Origin: Dactylonectria macrodidyma | Taxonomy: Eukaryota > Ascomycota > Sordariomycetes > Hypocreales > Nectriaceae | NCBI GenBank assembly: GCA_020744425.1 | Contig: JAGMUV010000023.1 | Span: forward strand, 496,001 to 560,000 | DNA: 64,000 nucleotides | Direction of reading: 5' to 3' | Shown here: positions 55,229 through 64,000 of the stretch, in pieces | Layout: every line of letters starts with the position of its first letter | Numbering within the stretch: the first letter of the stretch is position 1 | The notes under the pieces: model-generated | Told to the model about the DNA's origin: nothing | The model's database searches: none | The model's input: only the letters and a program-made list of their open reading frames with translations | Made by a program: the position numbers and the translations under genes

Positions 55229-55599
55229 CCAACATCATGTTCCAATACGGAAGGAGGCAAAGAGCCGTGTAGCCGGTTCTCGTACCAACGGACCATTTTG
55301 GTTATCAGCTATCTACGAAGTCGAACCATGGTAGTCGTATTGAGCTAAACTTGAAACGAAAAACAGATTCATTTGGTACTTTGCTAGCTATATGCAGAGG
55401 ATAACTATATTACTCGTATCTAGCCAACATCATGTTCCAATATGGAAGGAGATAAAGAGCCGTGTAGCCGGCTCAGCCGGTTCAGCCGGTTCCCGTGTCA
55501 ACGGACGTCTCAGTTATCAGCTATCTACGAAGTCGAACCATGGTCGTCATATTAAGCTATCTCAAAGCGCAAAAAGACTCATTCGGTAGCTATCTGCAG
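55229..55599. repeat. Diverged tandem duplication with an inner 9-bp repeat
   Basis: Copy 1 (55229-55395) and copy 2 (55424-55599) both start ccaacatcatgttccaata and share agagccgtgtagccgg and ttatcagctatctacgaagt. Copy 2 has an extra triplication of a 9-bp GCTCAGCCG/GTTCAGCCG unit near 55489-55512. Several differences are C-to-T or G-to-A changes (for example tacgg/tatgg and gaggcaaag/gagataaag). Confidence 0.75.
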
Positions 55600-56344
55600 T
55601 GTCGAGCCAACTGGCGCAATAATGAGGCTGCAAAGATGTGATTGTAGTGGAAGGAGCAGCGCCAATCGCGAGCCATAACGAAATGCAATTGCGGCCACGA
55701 CTCTGACAGCTGTTGTGGCAGCTCGGCGCGTGTTCTTTGAACGCATTCTTCGAGATGCGAAGGCCGGTTCCTATGCGTATATGTCTTATCTCACTCTGGA
55801 GGGCTGATGTACTTGTATGTACCTTCAGCTGCTCAAGTACGGTCACCTTCGGAGTCTTTATTTATATTCGATTGGCCACTGGGAATACAGAGCACCACCT
55901 CCCGTTGCGGGTTTCCTTCTTCATCATTAAGCACCCCAGAGTCGATGAAGAACGCGGAAACACGCCGCGGCACGCTTTATACCCTCAGCCATTTCTCTCC
56001 CCCGTGATTTGGACAAAATTACTACGCAATATCAGGGCTCGATCCCTTATGCCGTGTGTGCTATGTTACGAATGTAACATTTTCGGTTTATAATAACTTG
56101 GGGTTTCAGTTTGGAATCAATACGGGAACGGTCAGTCGGGTTTCGTTTGGGACGGCTAAACTCCTTCGACTAATTGGTCTCTCATGCAAGTCTTCACAGA
56201 ATTGAAGCCTTATGTTACAAGGCACAAGACTGTCTCAGCTTCTACATCACAGGCCCTAGCATCCACCATTCACCTCTTCTTCTTCTGTCTCGTTCGCTCC
56301 CTAGCAATGGCAGGTGAGTGCAAAGACCACAGTCAATGTCAGAC

Positions 56345-56420
56345 TTGTGCTACTAATTGCGACATAGTAGCATCCTCAGTCCACGGTGAAGCAGGTGAAC
56401 TGACCCTACGAAGTATATAT
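56345..56420 (+). repeat. Dispersed degenerate repeat, copy B
   Basis: The counterpart of 54152-54227, from ttgtgctactaattgc to cgaagtatatat. The pair flanks the hypothetical gene and the tandem duplication in direct orientation. Confidence 0.65.
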
Positions 56421-56698
56421 GAATCACTTCACCTCAAGCTATCGATTTGTCTTCTAGGCTCTGCAATTACCAGGAACTTGAGCATCGATGAAAAGTGGTT
56501 CATCTGGTAAAATTGGGAATATGGATAGAACCCCACAATGACGCATAACGCGGTAGGGCTGGTGGCCGAAGTGGAGCTCCGTGTCAACGGGCCTTCCCCG
56601 CTTCTCCATCCCCAGGATCGAGATCTCGAGGCTTGACATTAACCATTATCAACCTATTCAAGATCTAATTCACATCTCTCCAAGATACTAAGTTCGAA

Positions 56699-58114
56699 AT
56701 GATATCAGAAACAAAATCCGAGTCAACAACGTCAGGAAGTGCGCTAGATGTTGAACTCGATATTCTCGGCCAGCAACCCTTCCTCAGGATCTACACCCAA
56801 ATCAGCTTCTGCTTCCCAGTCCCCGATTCATCAGTGTATCCTACCTGTATCAGCACATTAGAAAAAGGCCTAGGCCGACTATCAGCTAGCTTTCCATGGG
56901 TGGCTGGGCAGGTCATCAACGAAAATGCAAGCGAGGGCAATACTGGCGTCTTCAAGATCAAGGCGTTCGAGAAGACGCCTCGCCTGATTGTCAAGGACCT
57001 ACGAAATGACTCCTCAGCACCGACTATGGAGGACCTCAGAATTTCGGGATTCCCCATTTCCATGCTTGATGAGAATGTCATTGCACCGCGAAGAACGCTC
57101 CCTGGCGGACCAGATTACAACCCAACGGATCCAGAGCCTGTCGTCATCCTACAGGCAAACCTCATCGAGGGTGGCCTCATTTTGACAGTGAATGGTCAAC
57201 ACGGCGCCATGGATATGACAGGCCAGGGTGAGGTTATCCGACTTCTCTCAAAGGCATGTAGGGGTGAAGCTTTCGCATTTGAGGAACTGACTGCCGGCAA
57301 TCTTAATCGCAAGACTGCCATTCCCCTGCTAGACGAGCCCTTCAACCCCGGCGAAGAATTGGCCGACCAAATCATACAACCGCCTCCACCACAAGTGCCA
57401 TCTTTGGATAGCAAACCAAGTCCACCGCCTGCCCCACCAAAAGCGACTTGGGCCTACTTCTCTTTCAGCCACAAATCACTGTCCGCTTTGAAGTCATACG
57501 CCAAACAATCAGTAAATGGCGCTACAAACTTCATCTCCACGGATGACGCTCTCAGTGCCTTCATATGGCAATCAGTTACACGGGCACGCCTCCCTCGTCT
57601 AGACCCGGCAGATAAGACGAGATTCTGCCGAGCAGTTGATGCGCGGGGTTGCATAGGCGCCCCAAAAAAGTATCCTGGCATACTGCAAAATATGACCTAC
57701 AATACGAACACAGCTCAGCAGCTCGTGGACGAGCCTCTTGGTATCACTGCTTCGAAGTTACGGTCAGAGCTGGATCCTTCAAAACTCCGTCGCCGCACCC
57801 AGGCGCTGGCCACGTATCTCAACAGCGTGCCAGACAAGTCCACTTTTAACTTCGCGGCCACGGTGAACCCTGCGGCAGACGTTATGCTGAGCTCCTGGGC
57901 AAAGGTCAACTGTTACGATTTTGACTTCAACTTTGAACTGGGAAAGCCGGAATCAGTGAGGCGACCACGATTTGACCCATTCGAGTGTCTGATGTACCTG
58001 ATGCCAAAATCGCGGGATGGTGAGATTAGCCTTGCTATATCGCTGAGGGAGGAAGACATGGAGAGGTTAAAAGAGGATGAGAAATTCATTCGGTACGGCA
58101 GGTATATCGGTTAG
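56699..58114 (+). CDS. BAHD/trichothecene 3-O-acetyltransferase-like acyltransferase
   Basis: A single exon of 471 residues. It carries the acyl-CoA transferase signature HxxxD as HGAMD (His168, Asp172) in VNGQHGAMDMTG. The preceding GRLSASFPWVAGQV and PGGPDYNPTDPEP, and a C-terminal segment DFDFNFELGKPESVRRP in the place of the BAHD DFGWG motif, match the TRI101-like group. It includes a Pro-rich loop (PPPPQVPSLDS, PSPPPAPPK) between the two lobes. TRI101-like enzymes acetylate hydroxyl groups on fungal metabolites and can act in self-protection. No trichothecene or other biosynthetic core gene lies in this window, so the substrate is unknown. No signal peptide is seen, so it is probably cytosolic. 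Confidence 0.88.
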   Translation: MISETKSESTTSGSALDVELDILGQQPFLRIYTQISFCFPVPDSSVYPTCISTLEKGLGRLSASFPWVAGQVINENASEGNTGVFKIKAFEKTPRLIVKDLRNDSSAPTMEDLRISGFPISMLDENVIAPRRTLPGGPDYNPTDPEPVVILQANLIEGGLILTVNGQHGAMDMTGQGEVIRLLSKACRGEAFAFEELTAGNLNRKTAIPLLDEPFNPGEELADQIIQPPPPQVPSLDSKPSPPPAPPKATWAYFSFSHKSLSALKSYAKQSVNGATNFISTDDALSAFIWQSVTRARLPRLDPADKTRFCRAVDARGCIGAPKKYPGILQNMTYNTNTAQQLVDEPLGITASKLRSELDPSKLRRRTQALATYLNSVPDKSTFNFAATVNPAADVMLSSWAKVNCYDFDFNFELGKPESVRRPRFDPFECLMYLMPKSRDGEISLAISLREEDMERLKEDEKFIRYGRYIG

Positions 58115-58589
58115 AGCATATTGACGCTCAGTAATTTAATCGCTATACCTTGCCCCCCTGCATCAAATATGTGACCACCCTCTGCAATGTTACAAATGAA
58201 ACCTCATCCAGTCAACGGGCGTATCTGTTCATTTTCTTCTCGGTTGAATATTAGAGAGGACTTTTCTGAGGGGATTCAGAACATGGGCGCGTTTAGCGCG
58301 CCGTCATCAAATGATGTTTCCTCCAATGGCCTTCCCGTAATTACGCCCATCAGCCTACCGCCAACACACTGCTGTGGCTGTGCAACGTGACCAGGCTAAG
58401 CTGAACGTTCTCGGAAGCTGTCTGTCTCCCCTCTCTTTTTCCCCTAATTTTCCATCATTTCATCTTTTCCCGTTCATGCTTCACGACATGTACTGCCGGC
58501 GGTAATCATCATCTTGCACTCGTCTCGCCTTCCGTCATCCAGCGAAGTATCGCGATACAGCAGTATCTTTTGGGCAGCTGCAGGTCACC
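58115..58589. other. Intergenic, promoter of the NACHT gene
   Basis: About 475 bp with a pyrimidine-rich stretch (58415-58475) shortly before the NACHT start. No gene was recognised. Confidence 0.6.
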
Positions 58590-61500
58590 ATGTCGGGTCT
58601 CGAGGCTCTTGGTCTGGCCTGCAGCATATTCCAAGTCATCAGCTTCAGTCGTGAGGTGCTCGGCATCGCAAAGCGTGTCTACCAGGATGGCTCGTTCGAT
58701 GAGTCACTTGCAGACTATTCTGACTGCCTCAGCAACATTTCTACTCATATCCAGACGGTCGAGATTCCAGGCACGAAGGCCAAGAAACACGAGCTGGATT
58801 TGATCAAGATAGCAGAAAGATGCCAGATTGCTTCGAGAGATCTAAGAGAGGAGATTGCGTTCATTTTAGGCGCTTCAGCCAAGGGCAATCTAATGAGCAC
58901 GCTCAAAGTCGCAGCCAAGACCACTTGGCGAAAGAGACGGCTCGACAGGCTCGAGAAAGACCTGTCAAACGCTGAGAGGCTAATGCATAGTGGCATTCTC
59001 GCTCGTATCTGGTTCGTTTTCTCACGATTGCTTCTTCGTCTCGAGCACGTCAGTACTGACCTAAGACATGTTAGCGATAAGAATGGCAGCATTGAGCTCC
59101 AACAAAAGGCAAACAATGAAGAGCTAAGGTATTTCATCCAACAATATCGCGCAGGCTACCGGGCCGCGAATGATCTCGTGACTCGGGAAAGCCAGTCAAT
59201 AAGAGATCACACATCAAACGAGGCAGAGAAGATCAAATCACTCATCACCAATGAATCTGAGCGATCCGATGCGGCGATGAGGGAGCACCTTGATGCAGCT
59301 TTCACAACGTCGGCGACTCATCTCAGCACGCAGCTGGCGGGGCTTGAACTTGACAAAGATCAGCAAGCAAAGCGCGAGAGGCTTCTTCGAAGTCTCAAAT
59401 TTCCCGGCATGAACCAGAGACGGAACGATGTCAAAGATGCCCATCCCACAACATTTCAATGGCTTTTCTCGGAGGAAACTGACGCCGAAACGGCTTCAGA
59501 TCTCTCAGGCAGCGATTTTTTATCTCTTACAAAGAACTACAATTCTTTCAACAGCCTTTCTATTTCCGACATTCGTTGGGACAGCATCAGCTCCAACCAA
59601 ATTGAGGCACAATGGGACAGATTTCCAGACTGGCTACGGTCAAACGCAAAAGTGTATTGGATTAGCGGCAAGCCAGGTTCCGGGAAAACGACATTGGCCA
59701 ACTTCATCCTCTCCGAACCACGCACGGCGAAGTTGTTGGACTTGTGGCAACCCAATTCTGTCCTTGTATCTCACTTCTTTTGGCGCCCCGGATCCCAGAT
59801 GCAGCAAAGTATCAAGGGAATGCTGTGCACCATTCTTTACCAGCTACTGTGCAGCAATCTCTCATCACAGGAGCTCGTCATCAGTAGAGTCTCTTCAATG
59901 ATGAAGGATTCCGATACGGATTGGTCTACAACTCAACTTCAAGCGATGATTGATCTTGTGATCAGTCAATATGACAGACCCATCTGCATGTTTCTCGATG
60001 GGTTGGATGAAGTCAGCCCTAACGATGGAGTTGTGCAGTTATTGTCGGTCATACAACAGCTCAGTCAACACGACAGTGTCAAGATTTGCCTCTCAAGCCG
60101 ACCAGAGCCTCTCTTATCAAAAAGGCTACAGTCGCATCCCCACCTTCGTATTCAAGATCTCACACACTCAGATCTTCGAGTATATGCACAAGACAACCTC
60201 AGAATACCACTGCAAAATTACACGGGCTTCCAGGATGAGAGAGTTAAAGAGCTCTTATCGTTTCTCGTCTCCAAGGCAGAAGGCGTATTCCTGTGGCTTT
60301 GTCTAGCGATCAAGAGTGTATCTAGAGGTATCGACTATGGGGACAGCATTGAGGAAATCGAGTTGCGAATCGGCAGCCTCTCTGGAGACCTCGAGGCTCT
60401 CTACGAAGATATGTGGGACAGGGCGAATGAAGACCTTCGCATTTATCGCCAAGAATCAGCGACTATTTTCCGCCTAATCATGGAGATGGAAAACTTCCAA
60501 GGTTGTTACAGCACAGGGCTGACCATTATGGAACTGCTGCTTGCGTCGACACCAATGGCCACGGAGGTCTTGAAGCATGACAAACTGACCATATCACCAG
60601 AGGAAATGTTACGCCGATGTCAAAAGATGGAAAAAAGCGTTCTGATTAGGTGCGCTGGCCTCTTGGATATAGGATCCTCAAGCGCTGAGTTCGCCACAGA
60701 CAACTTTTTGGATATTGTTGCTCGTCCCTACAAGAGCGTGTTGCTGGGACAAACTCAAAACCTCGAATACATTGTAGAGCCTCATGATGATGCCTACAAG
60801 GTCCTGATGCCGTACTCAGTTCCTAATCGGACCGTACACTTTATTCATCGCACTGCTTACGACTTCCTCCAAGATTCTTGCAAAGGCCAAGAAATACTTG
60901 GGCATGATGCTTCATCATTTGTCGATCGGCAATACAGCATCTGCAAGGGGATTCTCGCCTCTTGTCAAATATTTGCATCGACAAGGTTCATAGAGAGCAG
61001 CCCTATCTTTCTGCCAGGGTTTTCTAACGATATCCGCCGTCTACTATCCATCATCAGCGAAGCTATACCCCACGACGACAATGACATCTCCTCACCGTAT
61101 CATGACAAACGGCGAGTCCTCGTAGAAACGTGCCGCACTCTAAACATGCGGGGCTGCGTGGGATATGTGTCTCCGGAGAATCCGTCAGGTCGCCTTACCG
61201 ATCTCGAGTTTAACCAATATTGCACAATGAGCGGCCTCTTTGACTACCTCATAAGTGTTGTCCAGCAGTTTTCTTTCGAGGAGCCCGACCTTTCGGCTCT
61301 TCTCTGCTGCGCAGTGCGAAAATCCATATATTCAGTTCATTCCCATTCTACAATGACGGGATGGTGCTCATTACAAAGTCAACTTTGCCACCTCCTGCTC
61401 GAGAAAGGGGCCAACCCCAACAGCATGCGCCCTACACCTGCTGGTCCAAGTAATGGTCTTCATGTCTACGAAAATGCCGTGGGTGTTGCGGTACAGAACT

Positions 61501-62321
61501 TTTCAGTCGATGTCTCTTCAGACCAAAACATGTCAAGCTGGCTGAAGGTCGAACCCTACATTTTGGATTCGCTCAAACTAATTGAGGCTTTGGCCGCTCA
61601 TGGCGGCGATTTTGACAAGCTTTCATGCTGCGATGTTTACGTTTTTAAGCAGACAGTGAACACGGGCTCCATATCGTATATACGCGAGGGCATGGACTTG
61701 AGAAGTCTCCCGCGGTACTTAAGCACCAACAAAGGAGAAGTCTACGCGAGTGTGGTTGTTCAACCTGCATCCACCATGCTCAAATCATTTCTCAATGCTG
61801 TGCTAATGGTAGCATCCGTCTTTTCTTTTGGACCAGAACCTACACAACTTGTGCAGAAGTTAGCATACCTAGGCTCCTCAGAAGATGAACTACATGACCT
61901 CAAGTCGGTTGCTGTTGGCTTCAGGCATTATTCGGACACTGACAATCGAGAACATCTGGACTTGGACGAAATCCATTATCATCAGGTGCCAAAGGGAGAG
62001 AGTACGCGAAACTTCATTCGCACAAGTTTCAGACTCAGCCAAGAGGTTATAGTAGAGCATAAGGAGTTCATGGACTACGTTAATGGATGGGATTTGGAAC
62101 ATGGATCACTGTTCGAATGGTTGCATGGTTTAGGGATCATCCAGAAACCCGTTCTCAAGTGTGAAAATGGGATTGACGCAATCGGGCATGAACTGTTCGA
62201 AAACCCGGGATTCCCGGGTTTGGGATACCCGAAGCTCCATTTTTGGCATCATATTCACAGCGAGAATTGGAGAACAGCCTACATACTGAAGACGCAAAAG
62301 CCTCGCCGGATCAAGCCATGA
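58590..62321 (+). CDS. Helo-like-N NACHT STAND (NLR-like) protein
   Basis: A single exon of 1243 residues. The N-terminal 170 or so residues match the fungal Helo-like STAND N-terminal domain (MSGLEALGLACSIFQVISFS...). A helical linker follows, then the conserved pre-NACHT motif (LLRSLKFPGMNQRRNDV... TFQWLFSEE). NACHT follows, with Walker A GKPGSGKTT (360-368), a downstream FFWRPGSQMQQS segment, Walker B ICMFLDGLDEV (465-475) and sensor-like KICLSSRPEPL. A winged-helix-like part contains VHFIHRTAYDFLQD. The C-terminal 400 or so residues have no clear WD40, TPR or HEAT array; LCHLLLEKGANPNS and KLIEALAAHGGDFDKL resemble one or two ankyrin-like units. Proteins of this layout are candidate death or defence switches in fungi. 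No intron or stop interrupts it, unlike the relative at 51948. Confidence 0.9.
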   Translation: MSGLEALGLACSIFQVISFSREVLGIAKRVYQDGSFDESLADYSDCLSNISTHIQTVEIPGTKAKKHELDLIKIAERCQIASRDLREEIAFILGASAKGNLMSTLKVAAKTTWRKRRLDRLEKDLSNAERLMHSGILARIWFVFSRLLLRLEHVSTDLRHVSDKNGSIELQQKANNEELRYFIQQYRAGYRAANDLVTRESQSIRDHTSNEAEKIKSLITNESERSDAAMREHLDAAFTTSATHLSTQLAGLELDKDQQAKRERLLRSLKFPGMNQRRNDVKDAHPTTFQWLFSEETDAETASDLSGSDFLSLTKNYNSFNSLSISDIRWDSISSNQIEAQWDRFPDWLRSNAKVYWISGKPGSGKTTLANFILSEPRTAKLLDLWQPNSVLVSHFFWRPGSQMQQSIKGMLCTILYQLLCSNLSSQELVISRVSSMMKDSDTDWSTTQLQAMIDLVISQYDRPICMFLDGLDEVSPNDGVVQLLSVIQQLSQHDSVKICLSSRPEPLLSKRLQSHPHLRIQDLTHSDLRVYAQDNLRIPLQNYTGFQDERVKELLSFLVSKAEGVFLWLCLAIKSVSRGIDYGDSIEEIELRIGSLSGDLEALYEDMWDRANEDLRIYRQESATIFRLIMEMENFQGCYSTGLTIMELLLASTPMATEVLKHDKLTISPEEMLRRCQKMEKSVLIRCAGLLDIGSSSAEFATDNFLDIVARPYKSVLLGQTQNLEYIVEPHDDAYKVLMPYSVPNRTVHFIHRTAYDFLQDSCKGQEILGHDASSFVDRQYSICKGILASCQIFASTRFIESSPIFLPGFSNDIRRLLSIISEAIPHDDNDISSPYHDKRRVLVETCRTLNMRGCVGYVSPENPSGRLTDLEFNQYCTMSGLFDYLISVVQQFSFEEPDLSALLCCAVRKSIYSVHSHSTMTGWCSLQSQLCHLLLEKGANPNSMRPTPAGPSNGLHVYENAVGVAVQNFSVDVSSDQNMSSWLKVEPYILDSLKLIEALAAHGGDFDKLSCCDVYVFKQTVNTGSISYIREGMDLRSLPRYLSTNKGEVYASVVVQPASTMLKSFLNAVLMVASVFSFGPEPTQLVQKLAYLGSSEDELHDLKSVAVGFRHYSDTDNREHLDLDEIHYHQVPKGESTRNFIRTSFRLSQEVIVEHKEFMDYVNGWDLEHGSLFEWLHGLGIIQKPVLKCENGIDAIGHELFENPGFPGLGYPKLHFWHHIHSENWRTAYILKTQKPRRIKP

Positions 62322-62659
62322 ATAGGCTCCATGTTTAAGGAAGCTCTATACAACCAAAGAATGGTTTGCGCCAACTTGTGCGTCTATGCCAGGCTCTTGT
62401 AGGCATCGTCTCTTTTGTCTTAGCTCCTTCTTCTATGCATCTAAGAATACACTCAGACCAGAACGATGGGAAGAACAAGAAATTTCCATCTTAGATAGAG
62501 CTCGCTGGATTTTATATTGGTTGTGTGCATGGTATTATTCCATTATAAGTAAATAAAGACGGCCTGGTATCCTCTGTAAGATCGGTACTCTACACCTGAA
62601 GAACCACTCACGACGTCGATAATAGTATTTATATTCCCTCCGGTCACTCCTCAGAGCCC
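62322..62659. other. Intergenic between convergent NACHT and Zn2Cys6 genes
   Basis: About 340 bp of 3' flank, AT-rich near 62.5 kb. Nothing was recognised. Confidence 0.6.
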
Positions 62660-64000
62660 TCATCCTATTTCATCACTTACGACCTGTAAAGGCCACTGCA
62701 TCGGGTCTTTCCAGAAGTTACCTAGGTGATTAGCGATGAGATGAACCAGGAATTGGCCGGCGTCTCCGACCACCCAAGACCGGCGACATCGATGGAGCAA
62801 GGCTCCGTAGTATGCCATGACGAGTAGTGCTTCTGGTCGATGTTTCCGTAATACGTCGATAAATTCAGGTGCCAGCATGATAGGGAAAGCGCTGGCTGCG
62901 TGCGTATTGCTGTCATCGGGGAGGTTGGCGTGCATATTGAAAGTCGCTTGTAGACTTTCGGCTGCGCTTTTGCAGGCTGATATTGCAGCTGGACCTAGAT
63001 CTGAAGCATCAATAGCCTTGTTGAGTTCAGAGCACTCGGAGTTGCCCTTGGTGGCCGCTTCCCCAGCAGCCTTGAACCTAGCGAAGAGCGGCTCGGCAGA
63101 AGCCCAACCATGGGTTGGGGAGAAGCCTGACCGGAGGACTGCGCGCACACCCTGATGCAGGAGGACGGACTCAAGAAACCTCTCGATGAATATGTGGAAG
63201 CTAGCGCGGTGGTGAAAGAACGTCTCGTGGAGCATTCGCATGCTGAGAAGAGAAGAGAAGACGAAGCGGGGCAGATGGGTTCTGTGGGCGTCCTCGGTGG
63301 TTTGGTTCTGAGTCTCGAGGTTGAAGAACATCAAGGCTCGCGTCTGAAGTTCATTGGCGATGCCATGATACGCCGGGGCACGTTCCGGCGAAGATTTGAT
63401 GAAATGGTCCGCGGATAGGGCGAGGACTTGATCTAAGACATATGGTCCATCGATGGCCCACGTCATGGCGATGTCGAGAACCAGCTGGATCATATCGGGG
63501 TTAAAGAGAGGAGCTGTTTTGGCATGGTGCAGCAATGTGAGATGCTGGGCAGTGAAGACTGGCTGGCCGAACGGATTTGTGATGGATGGCTGCGCGGGCT
63601 GCCCAACCGTTGCAAGGGGGTGAGGAGGTATGTCATCTCGGGGATATGTTGATGGATGTTGAGGTGGAGGTAAAGGCGGAGGAAGTCGAACTGTGCTTGG
63701 CCCGGAGGTAGAGCTGTTCTCGGCCGGGCCCAAGACAGAGGAGTAGTCGGCGGTCACGACGACGGCCGGGACCGGAGCCGGAGCCGAAACCGGGCCCGGA
63801 TGGCTCGGAACTGGAGTCGAAGCCGGCGTCGAAGCCTCAGTGGCGACTCCCACTGAAGCCGGGGAAGCCGGAGATGCGGGTACAGCAGCCGGGAACGAGC
63901 ACGTGCGGTCGCCCACAAGGCAGTTGTTGCACCTAGGCCTCTTCTCGTCGCACTTGATGTGCCTGCGCTTGCACTCGAGGCAGCCGTTGCGCGACTTGCG
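62660..64000 (-). CDS. Zn2Cys6 fungal-type transcription factor, 5'-truncated by the window edge
   Basis: The frame is open from the window end (64000) to the stop at 62660, about 446 residues. At the edge it encodes the binuclear cluster: SRNGCLECKRRHIKCDEKR then PRCNNCLVGDRTC, which has all six cysteines (C-x2-C-x6-C-x6-C-x2-C-x6-C). A long Pro/Ala/Ser/Val-rich linker follows. The rest is helical and fits the C-terminal region of the smaller sterol-uptake-type or SM-cluster-type Zn2Cys6 regulators (AQHLTLLHHAKTAPLF, VLDQVLALSADHF, RALMFFNLETQNQT, VMAYYGALLHRCRRSW). The family acts in the nucleus as a DNA-binding regulator. The start codon lies outside the window. Its target is unknown. Confidence 0.9.
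   Translation of the reverse strand, partial: RKSRNGCLECKRRHIKCDEKRPRCNNCLVGDRTCSFPAAVPASPASPASVGVATEASTPASTPVPSHPGPVSAPAPVPAVVVTADYSSVLGPAENSSTSGPSTVRLPPPLPPPQHPSTYPRDDIPPHPLATVGQPAQPSITNPFGQPVFTAQHLTLLHHAKTAPLFNPDMIQLVLDIAMTWAIDGPYVLDQVLALSADHFIKSSPERAPAYHGIANELQTRALMFFNLETQNQTTEDAHRTHLPRFVFSSLLSMRMLHETFFHHRASFHIFIERFLESVLLHQGVRAVLRSGFSPTHGWASAEPLFARFKAAGEAATKGNSECSELNKAIDASDLGPAAISACKSAAESLQATFNMHANLPDDSNTHAASAFPIMLAPEFIDVLRKHRPEALLVMAYYGALLHRCRRSWVVGDAGQFLVHLIANHLGNFWKDPMQWPLQVVSDEIG

Larger units (their letters stand above)
54934..56698. other. Repeat-bearing intergenic region before the acyltransferase
   Basis: About 1.76 kb with a diverged tandem duplication (55229-55599) and dispersed repeat copy B (56345-56420). 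Short ORFs in it are not accepted as genes. Confidence 0.6.

Overview
The window looks like nuclear chromosomal DNA of a filamentous ascomycete (Pezizomycotina, probably Sordariomycetes; the class is inferred from gene content only). The support is: short GT-AG introns of about 45-65 nt, a nuclear tRNA-Asp(GTC), a Zn2Cys6 regulator, a WSC-domain wall protein, Goodbye-type and Helo-like-type NACHT (STAND/NLR) proteins, and an OTT_1508-like deaminase. Coordinates below come from hand splicing. Where exons are listed, I checked that the frame is kept across each junction.

Left part (0-15 kb), mostly housekeeping. It holds the 3' part of a very intron-dense adenylosuccinate synthetase, a GPI/TM-type WSC protein, protein-L-isoaspartate methyltransferase, a Bsd2/Ndfip-type Rsp5 adaptor, a CBP6/UQCC2-like complex III assembly factor, the mitochondrial citrate carrier, and a 1510-residue Goodbye-NACHT-TPR protein with a C-terminal Cys cluster.

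Middle (15-31 kb). A Lys-rich low-complexity protein is followed by a secreted beta-propeller (SMP-30-like) protein, a GH43 glycosidase without a signal peptide, an atypical kinase-like protein, a short MetE-like methyltransferase and a secreted VTKT-repeat protein. A gene-poor stretch then runs from about 27.8 to 34.2 kb. It holds the tRNA, tandem repeats and relics of two membrane-protein genes.

Right part (34-64 kb), more accessory. It has a 4-TM hypothetical protein, two paralogous MFS transporters about 11 kb apart, a C2H2 zinc-finger protein interrupted by an in-frame stop, an OTT_1508-like deaminase, an HSL-type alpha/beta hydrolase, RCC1 (the Ran exchange factor) and a 3-hydroxyisobutyrate dehydrogenase-like enzyme. 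After these come a decayed NACHT gene, an orphan ORF lying between repeats with RIP-like changes, a trichothecene 3-O-acetyltransferase-like BAHD enzyme, an intact Helo-like NACHT protein, and the start of a Zn2Cys6 regulator cut by the window edge.

The most noteworthy theme is conflict or self/non-self recognition: three NACHT loci (one dead) and an OTT_1508-like deaminase within 64 kb, together with repeats and pseudogenes. No biosynthetic core enzyme (PKS, NRPS, terpene synthase) and no intact transposon were seen.
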